Source: Helianthus annuus
Lineage: Eukaryota > Streptophyta > Magnoliopsida > Asterales > Asteraceae
Direction of reading: 5' to 3'
Length of the DNA: 64,000 bases
Assembly (NCBI RefSeq): GCF_002127325.2
Contig: NC_035436.2
Span: 88,237,103 to 88,301,102, forward strand
Position numbers and translations under genes: made by a program. The notes beneath the pieces were generated by a model, which was not told the DNA's origin, did no database searches, and worked only from the letters and a program-made list of their open reading frames with translations. Every line of letters starts with the position of its first letter. The stretch's first letter is position 1. Positions 47,501-57,586 of this stretch are shown here, one piece after another.

Positions 47501-49188
47501 ACACATTTACACTTTACTCATTTTAAAAGGAGAACACTATTCTATGCTTGGTTTTAAATTGCGTGATGCGCTCCGATGCATTTGGTCCAAAACACTGATG
47601 CGCGATGCGAGCGCACCACTTATGTGATGCGCTCTTTTAAAAAAAAAAATACTAAAAAGTTTTTATACATAACAAGTTATAAAAAAATACTTAAAACTAA
47701 AAAAACTGATGTAATAAGAAGATAAGAGTTGTGATTTTTGGTTTAAATCAAGCATACGGAAATGTGTCTAGAACCACAAAAAGTGTTTAATGGTCCCAAT
47801 CAAGCATACTAAGATATTAATTATTGAAAAAACCCAACCTATTTCATAAAATCTGGAAATAAACATAACAAACAATGTTGCGTGCATGGGAGTGCATCAC
47901 GCGAAATCGGCGCATCACGTAAACGCAACACATCAGCTGTGGCGATGCACACTCATCAGCGCATCGGGCACATCAAGAATTATGCGGGCATAATGCGCGC
48001 ATTGTAAAACCAAGATTCTACGAATGACGGAGAGGATGTAGGCTGGATCACACCCAATGGGCCGAGCTTGCCTAGGCCCATAACCCAAACAATAAGCCCA
48101 ATCCGAGGGTTGGGCCATCATCTACCCATGCAATAATCAAATGTGTTCAGGACTTAAAGTCAAAATTGGTCGAATTTGAAATTTTCTAATGAATGTATTC
48201 TCTGTTTACACTTCAAATCGAACGGAAAAAAATGCAGAATTTCAACTATTACTCCTTTTGATTCCATACATCTATCTAGTTCCAAAATGTTATGATACCA
48301 CCAAGGTAATTATTTACATCTACAATAAACAATTCATTTGACTTTTAAAAAGTTAAACATGAGACAAATCCACGTGTCTCTCTGCTTGATCATCATCATA
48401 CTCAGTAAATCCCACCAATAGTAAAGTTAAGGTAGGGTCTGAGGAGGGTAAGATGTAGACAGCCTTACCTCTATCCGTTAAGAATAGAGAGGCTGCTTCC
48501 AGTGAGACCTCCGGCTCGATAGTGATTTTGCATCAAACCTTGGACATAAGGCACATAACACTCAACAATTAAGACAAAAGCCGATTAGTGCATGTACTCC
48601 CTTGTCTTTCGGCTATCAACGCCACCACATACCACATGATGCATGATTAACCATCCCCCTCTTTTAACGTTATTTTCACGAAATTAGTAAAATAACGTTA
48701 AAATTAGTGCACTTTCGCTTTTGCCTCCGAGCCCCCACACATATATACTTTTGCCCCCGAGCTCCCAGACATATATACTTTTGCCCCCGACCCCCCCCCC
48801 CCCCACATGTCTCTCTGCTTCCATAAACATAATTCACTAAAACTATAATTCTCCTATAACAGAAACCCTAAATAACCAAAAACTACCGTCAATTAGTGAA
48901 TTGAAAGGGTTTATAAACTCAAAATTCAACCTAAAACTTACATTGAACCGTAGCAGGTGGAGCATGATCAACATCATCATCAGCTATATTGCTCCTACAG
49001 GTCAAAACCCTAGCAACGTAACCAAAAATTGAGCTGTTTTTCTTCGAATTGTGTTGTCGATTCCTTTGCAATCCATGAACAGAACCGGACTTTGAATTCG
49101 AATCGGAACTTGAGCTCTGATTCCACACTTGTTGAGTCCCCGGGCGAATTGCCGGAGATTTTGGGGATTTTCGTGCTTGATGATTCAT
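44587..49188 (-). CDS. Calmodulin-binding receptor-like cytoplasmic kinase (CRCK-like), five exons
   Basis: Exons: 49188-48942, 47219-46836, 46767-46678, 46603-46305, 44904-44587; all introns are GT...AG and the phases fit, giving 445 residues. The start is the Met of [10 protein letters not shown]. Residues 1-110 are a Ser-rich, low-complexity N part with no signal peptide or membrane segment. The kinase domain (about 115-395) shows [11 protein letters not shown], the Lys of AIKRAKK, the Glu of [17 protein letters not shown] and [10 protein letters not shown], so all catalytic residues are present. The order and wording match plant CRCK2-type RLCK proteins, Ser/Thr kinases reported to bind calmodulin near the AIKRAKK region and to act in stress signalling. 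The C-terminal 50 residues are variable. Intron 1 (1.7 kb) and intron 4 (1.4 kb) carry transposons. A TATA-like tttataaac is near 49235. It is likely functional. Confidence 0.92.
45025..45100. repeat. Short repeats in kinase intron 4
   Basis: Words gggaccacat and ataatcacgcatgggac are repeated three to four times. This looks like a small slippage-derived array. Confidence 0.7.
45344..45713. mobile_element. Mutator-type MITE in kinase intron 4
   Basis: Long inverted arms start gagttagctgtcattttcgt and end with the complement (gttaactc). The 9-base target duplication taaaaaata is perfect (45335-45343 and 45714-45722). No coding capacity. It shares terminal sequence with the elements at 49472 and 50032. 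Confidence 0.9.
47547..48014. mobile_element. hAT-like MITE in kinase intron 1
   Basis: The ends cttggttttaaattgcg and its near-complement cattgtaaaaccaag are flanked by 8-base duplications attctatg / attctacg (one mismatch), as in hAT elements. The interior is rich in gatgcgc and gcatcac words. No transposase. Confidence 0.8.
48391..48560 (-). mobile_element. SINE fragment with angiosperm-conserved 3' domain, kinase intron 1
   Basis: On the minus strand it contains gagccggaggtctcactgga, gcagcctctc, taaggctgtctacatcttac, cctcctcagaccctacc and gtgggatttactgagtatg, followed by a gatgatgat tail. This wording is that of the conserved 3' part of a widespread plant SINE group (known family feature, from memory). 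The tRNA-like head is not clear. Confidence 0.6.
48716..48806. repeat. Degenerate triplicated ttgcccccgagc unit ending in a C run
   Basis: Three copies of a cttttgcccccgagc...cacatatata unit end in about 17 consecutive C bases at 48788-48804. The C-run length may be a sequencing estimate. Confidence 0.75.
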
Positions 49189-49471
49189 GGTTTGATTATG
49201 TAATTCATGGTTTAATGGAAATTGTTTAGGTTTATAAATGATTTGGGGATTAAACAATGTATATGAAGACTTGATCAAGCCCAAAATAACTACCTACTTT
49301 AGTGGCCAATTCATATTTTAATTTGTTGGTGATTTTTTATTTCATGGTAAAAGTCATAACCACTTAGAGAGTATTTATATATTGGGGAATATATTCTTTT
49401 TTACTACTACAAAAAGAAAGTTTTGAAGATTGTGTTTGAACTAGTGGGATTCCAAATGATTTTAAATAAAA

Positions 49472-49574
49472 GAGTTAACTTTCGCTTTTCTTCCTGTGGT
49501 TTGGCTATTTTTAAACTACTGGGATAAAACCGTTAAAATAACCAAATCACAGGGAGCAAAATGAAAGTTAACTC
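49472..49574. mobile_element. Mini Mutator-type MITE (103 bp) upstream of the kinase gene
   Basis: The inverted ends gagttaactttcgcttt... and ...gaaagttaactc lie inside a perfect 9-base duplication taaataaaa (49463-49471 and 49575-49583). It is about 280 bases upstream of the kinase ATG. Confidence 0.9.
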
Positions 49575-49583
49575 TAAATAAAA

Positions 49584-50022
49584 TTTAGACTAAAATGCAA
49601 AAATGGTTTATGATTTAGGCATTTTTCTCACTTTATTTAAAAATATTTTTCTTTTGGGTTCTTGAGTTTCATTTCTATTGTCATTTCCTTCCAAATAACT
49701 ATCTCAGTTAAAATATATCGTTAACTCATGTACATTTTTATCAATTCTCAAACCTCGAGGATGACTTTGACAATTTACCTATTTATTCTTTTATTTTTCT
49801 TTTTTAATTTTAAATAAAAAACAAAAAAATAATTATAAATATAATATATATACGTTACACACACACTTATATATACATCAGTGGCGGACCTGCCTCTTTG
49901 GCAAGGGTAGCCCCCGCTACCCCTCAATTTTTCGATTGATGTGCAATTTTTGTTTCTTTTTTAACGTTTTTTTGTATTCACCTACCCCTAAAATAATATT
50001 ATGCTACCCCTCCTCAGTAACA
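49584..50022. repeat. AT-rich spacer with a TGGCGGA-type repeat
   Basis: No gene. From 49882 to about 50010, cagtggcggacctgcc and paired gctacccct words resemble a short, frequent plant repeat; a similar one lies inverted at about 58480-58705. Its class is unknown to me. Confidence 0.4.
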
Positions 50023-50651
50023 TAGATGTGAGAGTAAACTTATGTTTTGGTCCTTATGGTTTGGTCGTTTTAACGGTTTTGCCCAAATTATTTAAAAATA
50101 GTCATTTTCCTCCAATAGTTTACTATGTTTTTCCCATTTTGCTCCCCGCCTCTAACTCCATCCAAATTGTTTGTTAACTAAAAGGGTATTTTGGTAACTT
50201 CTAAGGGTATTTTAGTAAAAGTACAAATACATATTATATATCATATATATAATAATAATATATAACAAAACTTATATCTGCTCATCATTTCTCTCTATAT
50301 ACCCTCTCTATTCTCTCTCAACACTTCTCTCTTCTCCATCACCAACAACCACCGTTACCAGCCGTCACTACCTCACCACCACCACCACCACTCACCATTA
50401 ACCCTAACAGCCACCACCACCTGCTACCTGCACCAATAACCACCACAACTTGCCATCTTCCCCAAAAATACCCACCACCATCGACATCCTCCCCAAAAAA
50501 ACCACCGCCGCCGAATCTCACCACCGTCTCTCATAAAAATAACCACTAGCCACAAACTTTTTGGTATAACCCGTATCCCGATTATGAATTATCAGAGTCT
50601 TGAGATTCAGACATGAAATACAAAGATGATTAATTTAGCAGTCAATCAAAC

Positions 50652-50873
50652 TTAAATTTTCAAGTAGTGGGCAGCTTTTGAGAAACTCTTGTACTGAATC
50701 ATCATCAATAACTCAACACTGTTGAGTTCAAGAACCCTAAGCGCCAGAAAACCAGTGACAGTTGGCAAACTTAGAGAACATCTAAACAAAAACAACTTTA
50801 ATACCTCCAATGTATCGTATGTTACCAAACTATGAGGCAACTTGATAGCATCATCATCAACCCTAAGGTTCAC
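50652..50873 (-). pseudogene. Captured F-box/LRR (FBD-type) gene fragment
   Basis: The minus-strand frame of 73 residues reads LRVDDDAIKLPHSL, TLEVLKLFL and GFLALRVLELNSVEL. This is the characteristic leucine-rich segment after the F-box in plant F-box/FBD/LRR proteins. There is no F-box and no C-terminal FBD; the last third is out of register with the family. It is a fragment, not a gene. Confidence 0.75.
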
Positions 50874-50896
50874 CAGACGACAACGGATTCACTGAC

Positions 50897-51180
50897 TCAC
50901 CGAACTCTCTCAACGGATTCACCAGATGACAACAGATTCACTGTTGACTTCCGGAAAGACACGATGACTCTCCGATCTCCGGAGACGGTTATCATCGTCC
51001 GGAGATCCTCAACAGCATCGTTTCCGGACTCAACAAACTGATTAAACTTCAATTCAGTAGTTTTTAACAACTTATTTAACGATATAGATGCTCTATCTTG
51101 TATGTATTGTTCAAGATCGATTACCATATAAAGTTTGAAATCTGAATGAGTTGAGGATGAGTCGGTGTCGTTGGTAGGGA
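50897..51180 (-). pseudogene. Unrecognised captured coding fragment
   Basis: The C half of a 155-residue minus frame reads like real protein: DLEQYIQDRASISLNKLLKT, then NQFVESGNDAVEDLRTMI. The N half is low-complexity His/Arg from ggtggtgg repeats. I do not recognise the family. It lies directly upstream of the F-box piece inside the Pack-MULE and may be a separately captured exon. Confidence 0.4.
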
Positions 51181-51776
51181 TGTAGGTGTTGCGGTCGTGG
51201 CGGCGACGGAGGTGGTGGTGGCGGAGAGCGGAGAAGGTTGTGGAGCGGTGGAGGTAGGGTTTGGGATTTGGTAGGTAGCGGTGGTGTAATGTACAGTTAT
51301 TGGAGGTGATGATGAGGATGTGGTTGAGTGGTGAATGACTGTGATAAAACAAATAAGTAATCATAATTTTTTAACCATTTTATATTTTATTATTATAATT
51401 CCTGAAATACCCCTACTTTTAATTGTATGATTTAACTGAGTTATGGTCATGGAGTAAAATGGGAAAAAACACAGTAAACTATTGGAGGAAAATTGCCATT
51501 TTTAAATGATTGGGGCAAAACCGTTAAAACGACCAAACCATAAGGAGCAAAACGAAAGTTTACTCTAGATTTGAATGAAAAAAGAGGATAAAGCTAAGAT
51601 GATGGGATTTTTCCGGTTGTTAACGGCAGCTCTGCCAAAGAATAGAAACTTAACGAAGAAGACAACCTAAACATATCTAATATACATGTATTGGGCCTTT
51701 TGTTTTAAATTAAGTTATGGCCTATTTAACTAAAGTGAAAAAAGAACCGTAAAAGAAAAAAAGAAAAATAAAATAG

Positions 51777-51927
51777 TGTGATAAAACAAGGGAGAAATAG
51801 AGAAACTGATTCAATCCATACATTCATCTGGCATATACATCCTATATATAACTAGTACACTAGAATCCCTAAAAGCCCAAAGCCCATAAACATTGGGTTG
51901 GGCCATAAAATGGTTGCATTCATAACA
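51777..51927 (-). repeat. Element C 3' LTR (151 bp)
   Basis: It starts tgtgataaaacaagggag and ends ggttgcattcataaca in the plus direction. It contains a TATA-like ctatatataac. It matches 57433-57581. Confidence 0.92.
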
Positions 51928-51938
51928 CTCCCCCTCAG

Positions 51939-52700
51939 ACATTTTATATTATACACCATCAACATTATACGTTGGAAGATATTGGCTCGGTTCTTTAGGA
52001 CCGATATTAACTGACACTTCGGGATCAGTTATACTGCCTCATTAAAACCTTGCTAATAAAACCCAGTGGGACAAAAATTAGCCAAGGAAAAAGAGTACAG
52101 TGTGTATATTACTCCCCCTCAATTTTGCATTTATATCTTGATGATGTGGAATCCAATCTTTTTTACCAAGTGCTTAACTTGATATTTGATGTAGTCTTCT
52201 TTGAATTGAGTGGTGCAGTTTGCATTGTCTTCATACGGTATAACTTGGACTTCCCTTGATCATCTCTAATCTACATTCTCCTTGAGTATGTTGAAATCTT
52301 CTACCTTTATAAATAAAACTGTATCTGCAAACGGGACTTCGTATTCTTCTTAAGGATCAATCGGTGTTTAGAGTCATGTAGAAATATCAACTTATCAATT
52401 TATGCGCTTTATAATTATGACTCGTTAAAAGCCTTGCTTGGAAAACCCAGTGGGACAAAACCGTAGCTAAGGAAAAAGAGTATAGCGCATTATACATTAT
52501 TAACCACATGCTTCAGAATGATGTTAAGTCGGCACTTCGGGACCTACAAGATAAAGATAAACTGATGCTACTGGATCAGTTATGTTGCTTCGTTAAAAAC
52601 CTTATTAGGAAAACCCAAATGGGGAAAAACCTAGTGAAGGGAAAAAGAGTGCAACATATTAAATTAGAATTGTAATCTTGCAAATACAACTATCAAGAAC
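51939..52700 (-). repeat. Element C 3' noncoding module with a three-fold motif
   Basis: A unit of about 65 bases (ctcattaaaaccttgctaat, then aaacccagtgggacaaaa, then aaggaaaaagagtaca) occurs at 52036-52100, 52430-52486 and 52586-52654 with drift. Two are preceded by ggatcagttat. An extra PPT-like ctccccctcaatt is at 52111. This wording recurs near the 3' ends of plant Copia elements, as I recall; no protein is encoded. Confidence 0.75.
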
Positions 52701-53279
52701 GCAATACCATGTGTCGTCTTGTTTGCAAGATACATCAATGTTCCGATCGCAATTAAATAAGGTACTTCTGGACCAATTATTTAACCATCCTCTTCTTAGG
52801 GACGATAAAAATCATTTCCATATTTCAAGCAATCCGACAACCATTAGCATACTCGTAATTGAATTTTATCTATCTAACATCTTCTGGATGTAGTCTGATT
52901 GATAAAAACAAATAGTACATATATATATATACTCAAACTGCAGGTCGAGAACTACATAGTGTAAAGGTCCTTCAAAATTTCCCCTCTTTAGTTTAACAGT
53001 TCCTCACGATCATATTTACATCATCACTGTAAAATGCAATTAAACTGAACATTAAGAGTGAAATCTTAATAAGTAGATATGAGCGCCTCATTTCAAAATC
53101 AGCTAAGTTAACTGTATCATGTAGGACCATGTTCCCTTTAAGATTTATATAACACATATGGGGTTATTGTTTAATAATGCTTTGGGCATTTTAATCCTTT
53201 GGGGATTTTCATGCAGATGTCATTTACAATTGTCTTGTACATGTATATGGTGACGATATCCATAAGTTTTATCTGAAGT

Positions 53280-54400
53280 CGATTATGAGATCGCAAGGTT
53301 GCTTAAACATCTAAAGATTATCGCATCCACTACAGGGGTATACGTTTCCTCATAATCAACTACTGGGATTTGGGAAAAATCTTTATGTTAAAAGTCATAC
53401 CTTTCATCACAAAATCTCATTCTTTACGTTTCTTTTTATTTAAAGACACCCATTTATAACCAACTGGTTTGACGTCTATGGGTGTTCGAACGACAGGTTC
53501 GAAAACTTTTGTTTGTCGAGCGAATTTAATTCAACCATTAAGTCGTTGAGCCATTTTGGCCATTTCTGTGTGTGCACTCTTACACAGTTTCATGTTTGTA
53601 ACCTTTTTCATTGATTACATTTATTGCATAGCATATGCAAATATATCATTTCACACGTGTTTCATTATGGTTCCATATTGTACTATTTTGTACATAAGTC
53701 ATTGAGATCTCATACTTGTTTGATAACTGAGTTTCTTCTGGAACTCCATTATCCTCTTCTGGGGCTTCATTAATATCTTCCAGGATTTCGTTAATCTCTT
53801 CTAGGATTTTATTAGCAACCTGTTTTAAGGTTTTGTATGCAACATCTTCTAGGATTACACCAACTGCGTTGCCTTGCTATTTTCATATTTGTGAGATTTT
53901 TATATTGGAACCGAGTTTACTTCCCACTTTTTTTTCTAATATGGTAATCATTTTGTGATTACTTAAATTTGAGCAGGTGAGTTAAGTGCTGGTATATGTG
54001 ACCTTTTCACTCTGTTTGTGTTTGTGAATGCATCTCGTATTTCATTTGCTATTATTTTCAAATTCACGCTCCTCTAGACTTCAGATTTATATTGACCACT
54101 TCAGGGGTCTAAATTCAATAATGATGATGCATTTTCTTGTGTTGCCAGTCTTTCATTTTCTTGTCTCCCCCTAAGACTGGGAATATTGTGTACATATCCC
54201 ATTTCATATGTTATGGTGGTGCTATTGGTACATAGGCTGCACAACCTAGTATAAAGAATGGAAACTTGGTTCGCTTCAGGAGACCAGTTATAATGGGGAG
54301 TATTTGTGATAAGCAGTTGGTTTTGAATGGATTTTATAATCATTAACAGACGAATTCTGTCTCGACTACGCATGCCACTCACTATACTTCACATTGTGCC
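53280..54400 (-). pseudogene. Element C pol remnants (integrase end and reverse transcriptase start)
   Basis: Minus strand. Around 54400-54100 the frames show WSPEAN, then a YVPIAPP-like piece and FPVLGGDK, as in the end of Copia integrase. Around 53500-53290 there are VRTPIDVKPVGYKWVSL and a later piece resembling YEETYSPVV, the start of Copia reverse transcriptase. Many stops and shifts. The catalytic YVDD was not found. Confidence 0.7.
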
Positions 54401-57101
54401 CAACAATGGTCCCTACAACTGCGATGTCAAAGAGCAGCGTTAAAACATGTCAAAGACCAACGTTCCATAGTGTTGGGCGTATGCTACCTATGGGTAGCTG
54501 AAAACTCACATGTAACCATGTATGAATGCCTCAGTTCAGACATCCTATATTTCAGTGGTCCCATATAAGAGGGATTGTATAAGAAAAATTATTTGCCACA
54601 AAAAAAAAAAACTAACTACACATATGATAAGGCATTTTGGGAGCAATGCTTTTAGATTATTTAGAGATGCTAGTTAGCACATTTGATTGTTTAGCATATC
54701 ATGATGCTATATGGCCATGTTGTATGGTGAACGTGTATTTTTCTGGTAGCTTCTGGTTGCTCACCATATTTTAGTTGGTAAACCTTTGGTTTTCTAATAT
54801 GATCTTCTGGCTATGTTGACATATGCAATTTTGGAGATATTCAATATCATTTTTCTTGTCATCATTCTAATGTGATGACCGTTTATTCGAACTTATTTGA
54901 AAACATAGTAACTTTCTTCAGGATATACTAGAATATGAGGCATATTTGAAAACTTAATAACCTTCTTCAGAAAAAAAAAAATGTTGATGCTCTTCCGGAG
55001 CATTTGATATGCTACTAATAGTGAAATAGTATTAATAATTATCATTGCTAGAGACAACTAATAACAATATTTCTTTAGTGTTGCCATATACCGGACATGT
55101 GTCACCCATATTTGTGGTAGCTAAATGGGTGTTTATTTTCCCGTTTTAACGGACCTCCCCCTTTGCGACTGACTTATATTTTGTATGTTTAACTCACTGA
55201 TGTCCGGTTTGATCATGATCTTCTACGCATATGGCTGATACTGGGGCTGAATAACTATTTTTTTCTTCATTAGCATAATTTTTTTTTTGCCACACTCGCT
55301 TCAGGGAATGACTAGTACCGCTTAATCAACTTCTATAGTATTTAAGTATGAACTTTCAATTTTTCTATGTGGTTTAGAAGATGTGATATGACTTTTGAGT
55401 ATTATGAGAAAAACATTCTCTATATTGTTTCGAGAGAGCATGTGATTTGGGAGACGTAAAAGAAAATGTCTTATTGAACATGTTGTTTTCTCCACATTTT
55501 CAATTCTGTTTTTTTTTTTTTTTAAGGATCTGAGTTGTACTCGTTAAAAAAAATCCGGTCACAAGTATAGAAAACTTACATCGACCGTTTGAAGGACGAC
55601 CAACTTCTGGTGGTCACGCATGTTTTTGAGGTTCTCAATGGTAAGGTATTCTCTTTTCAGATATTTATAAAGCCGGTAACGGAGAAAGATTCATGGCTTT
55701 AACTCTTGCTTGTAGAAAAGTTTCATTCTCATCAAAGATTGTTTCTTCTAGGCTACTGGCTAGACATTAGCATCTTAGAAGCTAGGGGAGGTAGTAGTCC
55801 GAAGGAGTCAAGTGCAACGAACTCAAGTTCAGAAATGTGCATTTGTATAAATTTGGTAGAAATTCAAGTTCGAATGTGCATTACTTCCCATTTGTGGTTG
55901 TTTGTCTTTCAAATATTTTGAATACTTTTAATCACTTATTTGTAGATTGACCACATCAAGTCATTCGGGATTCAAATAACTTATTACACTAATAAACATT
56001 TTTATATGTAGAAGTGTTTGGACATAGGAGTTGCAAGCTCAACTTATGTATTATTGTTGCATATGATATGCAAGAGTTTTGTACATTATATATTTAATAA
56101 TATATACTAAGATGCTTAAGGTCTCAATCTACCTTCAATTCTATTATATTAAAATAAACACAAAATCTCATTCATGGGTAAGTAGTCATCAAGCAACTAC
56201 ATCTATGACCCTTGCAATTAATATGCTAAAGCAAAACTTCAAGAAAGTCATTATTTATGAATTGGTTCTAGTCATCACAAATATAAAACTTTCGAGGTAC
56301 ATATCCTGTTTTAATAAAACGTGACTTAATCACTTAATCATACAAACAATCTTTCTAAAAAAATTACTTTGTATGGCATATATAAGTATTATAGATGATT
56401 AGTGGACAAAGTTATAAAGAAATTTGGATCGAGGCATATCCAACCAACACTAATTCCCGTCTTTAATGAAATGTAAAGCACATCATAAGCTTGAATGAGG
56501 TTTATCGTAAAAGGTTTATATTATCATTAAAATAAAGGGTAAGAAAACTTTTCATGGAAAAAGGATATTTAATACAATTAATGTGAAATTTAAATTTTAT
56601 AAATGAAAAGAGTTTAATTTAGTAGTTATTGCATTCATTATGCCACCTTAATTAATTAATTGTAACCGTCAATCCCCTCTTCCCCTTCCTAAATAACTCC
56701 ATTTATTTATTTGTTTTTTTAATGGCAATAACTCCATTTATTAAATATGTTTTCATCTCATCCCACGTAACTATCTTTTTTTTCTCTTTATTGTTAATGA
56801 TGATGACAATCATGATTTCCGGCCATCGAAACTAACCTCCAAAATTCTAACTAACAGTTAGCAAAAATTAAAATCATGAATGGACTTGTACCTTCTTATA
56901 ACTGCATAGAAAACACAGGTGTGGCGAGAGTCAGGCAGCAACCCCGACGATCGATGTCAGCAATTGGCATCAGGCGGTTGTTGTGCAAATTTACATAAAC
57001 ACATACGTTTACGCCGTTTGGCGAGTGGATTTGGGATATTGTATGACACTCAGTTGTTGTATACGTCTCTTAATCGATTTCTGATTCTCAGTCGGATGTG
57101 T
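54401..57101 (-). other. Element C internal region, unassigned
   Basis: About 2.7 kb where gag, protease and early integrase would be expected. It is AT-rich, full of stops on both strands, with long T and A runs (54600-54612, 55507-55523). I cannot point to a zinc knuckle or a DSG motif. It is probably decayed gag-pol plus possible later insertions. Confidence 0.4.
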
Positions 57102-57344
57102 TTATACGCACATCAATCCAGCATTCATGAAATCTGCAGTGAAATATATAAAATTATCAAGCAAATTACCGGCTCCTCTGTTGCATTTTTTTTCCTGCGA
57201 AAGATGACCATGGCCACCGAACCACGTAACCGGTTGCATTTGGAAACATGACCGCCATGTTTGAGAATCCGAAGGTGGTTTCGTATATTCACTTCCTATC
57301 TCCCTCAAATGAAAAGATGGTTTGGTTTGGGTTATTGAAATCAT
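57102..57344 (-). other. Open frame beside the element C 5' LTR, unrecognised
   Basis: An 80-residue minus frame starts MISITQTKPSF and includes LREIGSEYTKPPSDSQTWRS and TWFGGHGHL. It begins about 90 bases after the 5' LTR, where gag should start, but does not read like any Copia Gag I know. It may be a decayed gag start or captured host exon. Protein-like composition only. Confidence 0.3.
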
Positions 57345-57432
57345 GACAAATCAGAGGAGTGGAAAGATATAGAAAATGAATGGAAATTTGGTTAAAAAAT
57401 TAAGGAATTTGGAGAGCGTCGTGCTGATAACG

Positions 57433-57581
57433 TGTGATAAAACAAGGGAGAAATACAGAAACTGATTCATCCATACATTCATCTGGCATACACATCCTAT
57501 ATATAACTAGTACACTAGAATCCCTAAAAGCCCAAGCCCATAAACATTGGGTTGGGCCATAAAATGGTTGCGTTCATAACA
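57433..57581 (-). repeat. Element C 5' LTR (149 bp)
   Basis: It is the partner of 51777-51927. On the minus strand the sequence just after it is cgttatcagcacgacgctct, which does not match the usual initiator-Met PBS. Confidence 0.92.
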
Positions 57582-57586
57582 AATAG

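Larger units (their letters stand above)
50032..51565. mobile_element. Pack-MULE carrying host gene fragments
   Basis: Inverted ends of about 125 bases (50032-50155 and 51440-51565), starting gagtaaactt, are flanked by tagatgtga / tagatttga, a 9-base duplication with one mismatch. The ends belong to the same family as the two small MITEs. Inside are pieces that look like exons of other genes (50652-50873 and 50897-51180) and no transposase. Capture of host fragments between Mutator ends is the definition of a Pack-MULE. Confidence 0.82.
51777..57581 (-). mobile_element. Element C: decayed Copia retrotransposon with 150-bp LTRs
   Basis: The LTRs at 51777-51927 and 57433-57581 differ at about five sites. 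The target duplication AATAG is perfect (51772-51776 and 57582-57586). The PPT (ctgagggggag on the minus strand, 51928-51938) lies beside the left LTR, so the element reads right to left. Integrase and RT remnants are in Copia order. The LTRs are short for a 5.8-kb element. Confidence 0.9.

Noticed and set aside
50339..50524. Gly/Trp-rich minus frame
   Set aside because: Translation of simple caccac repeats in the Pack-MULE interior.
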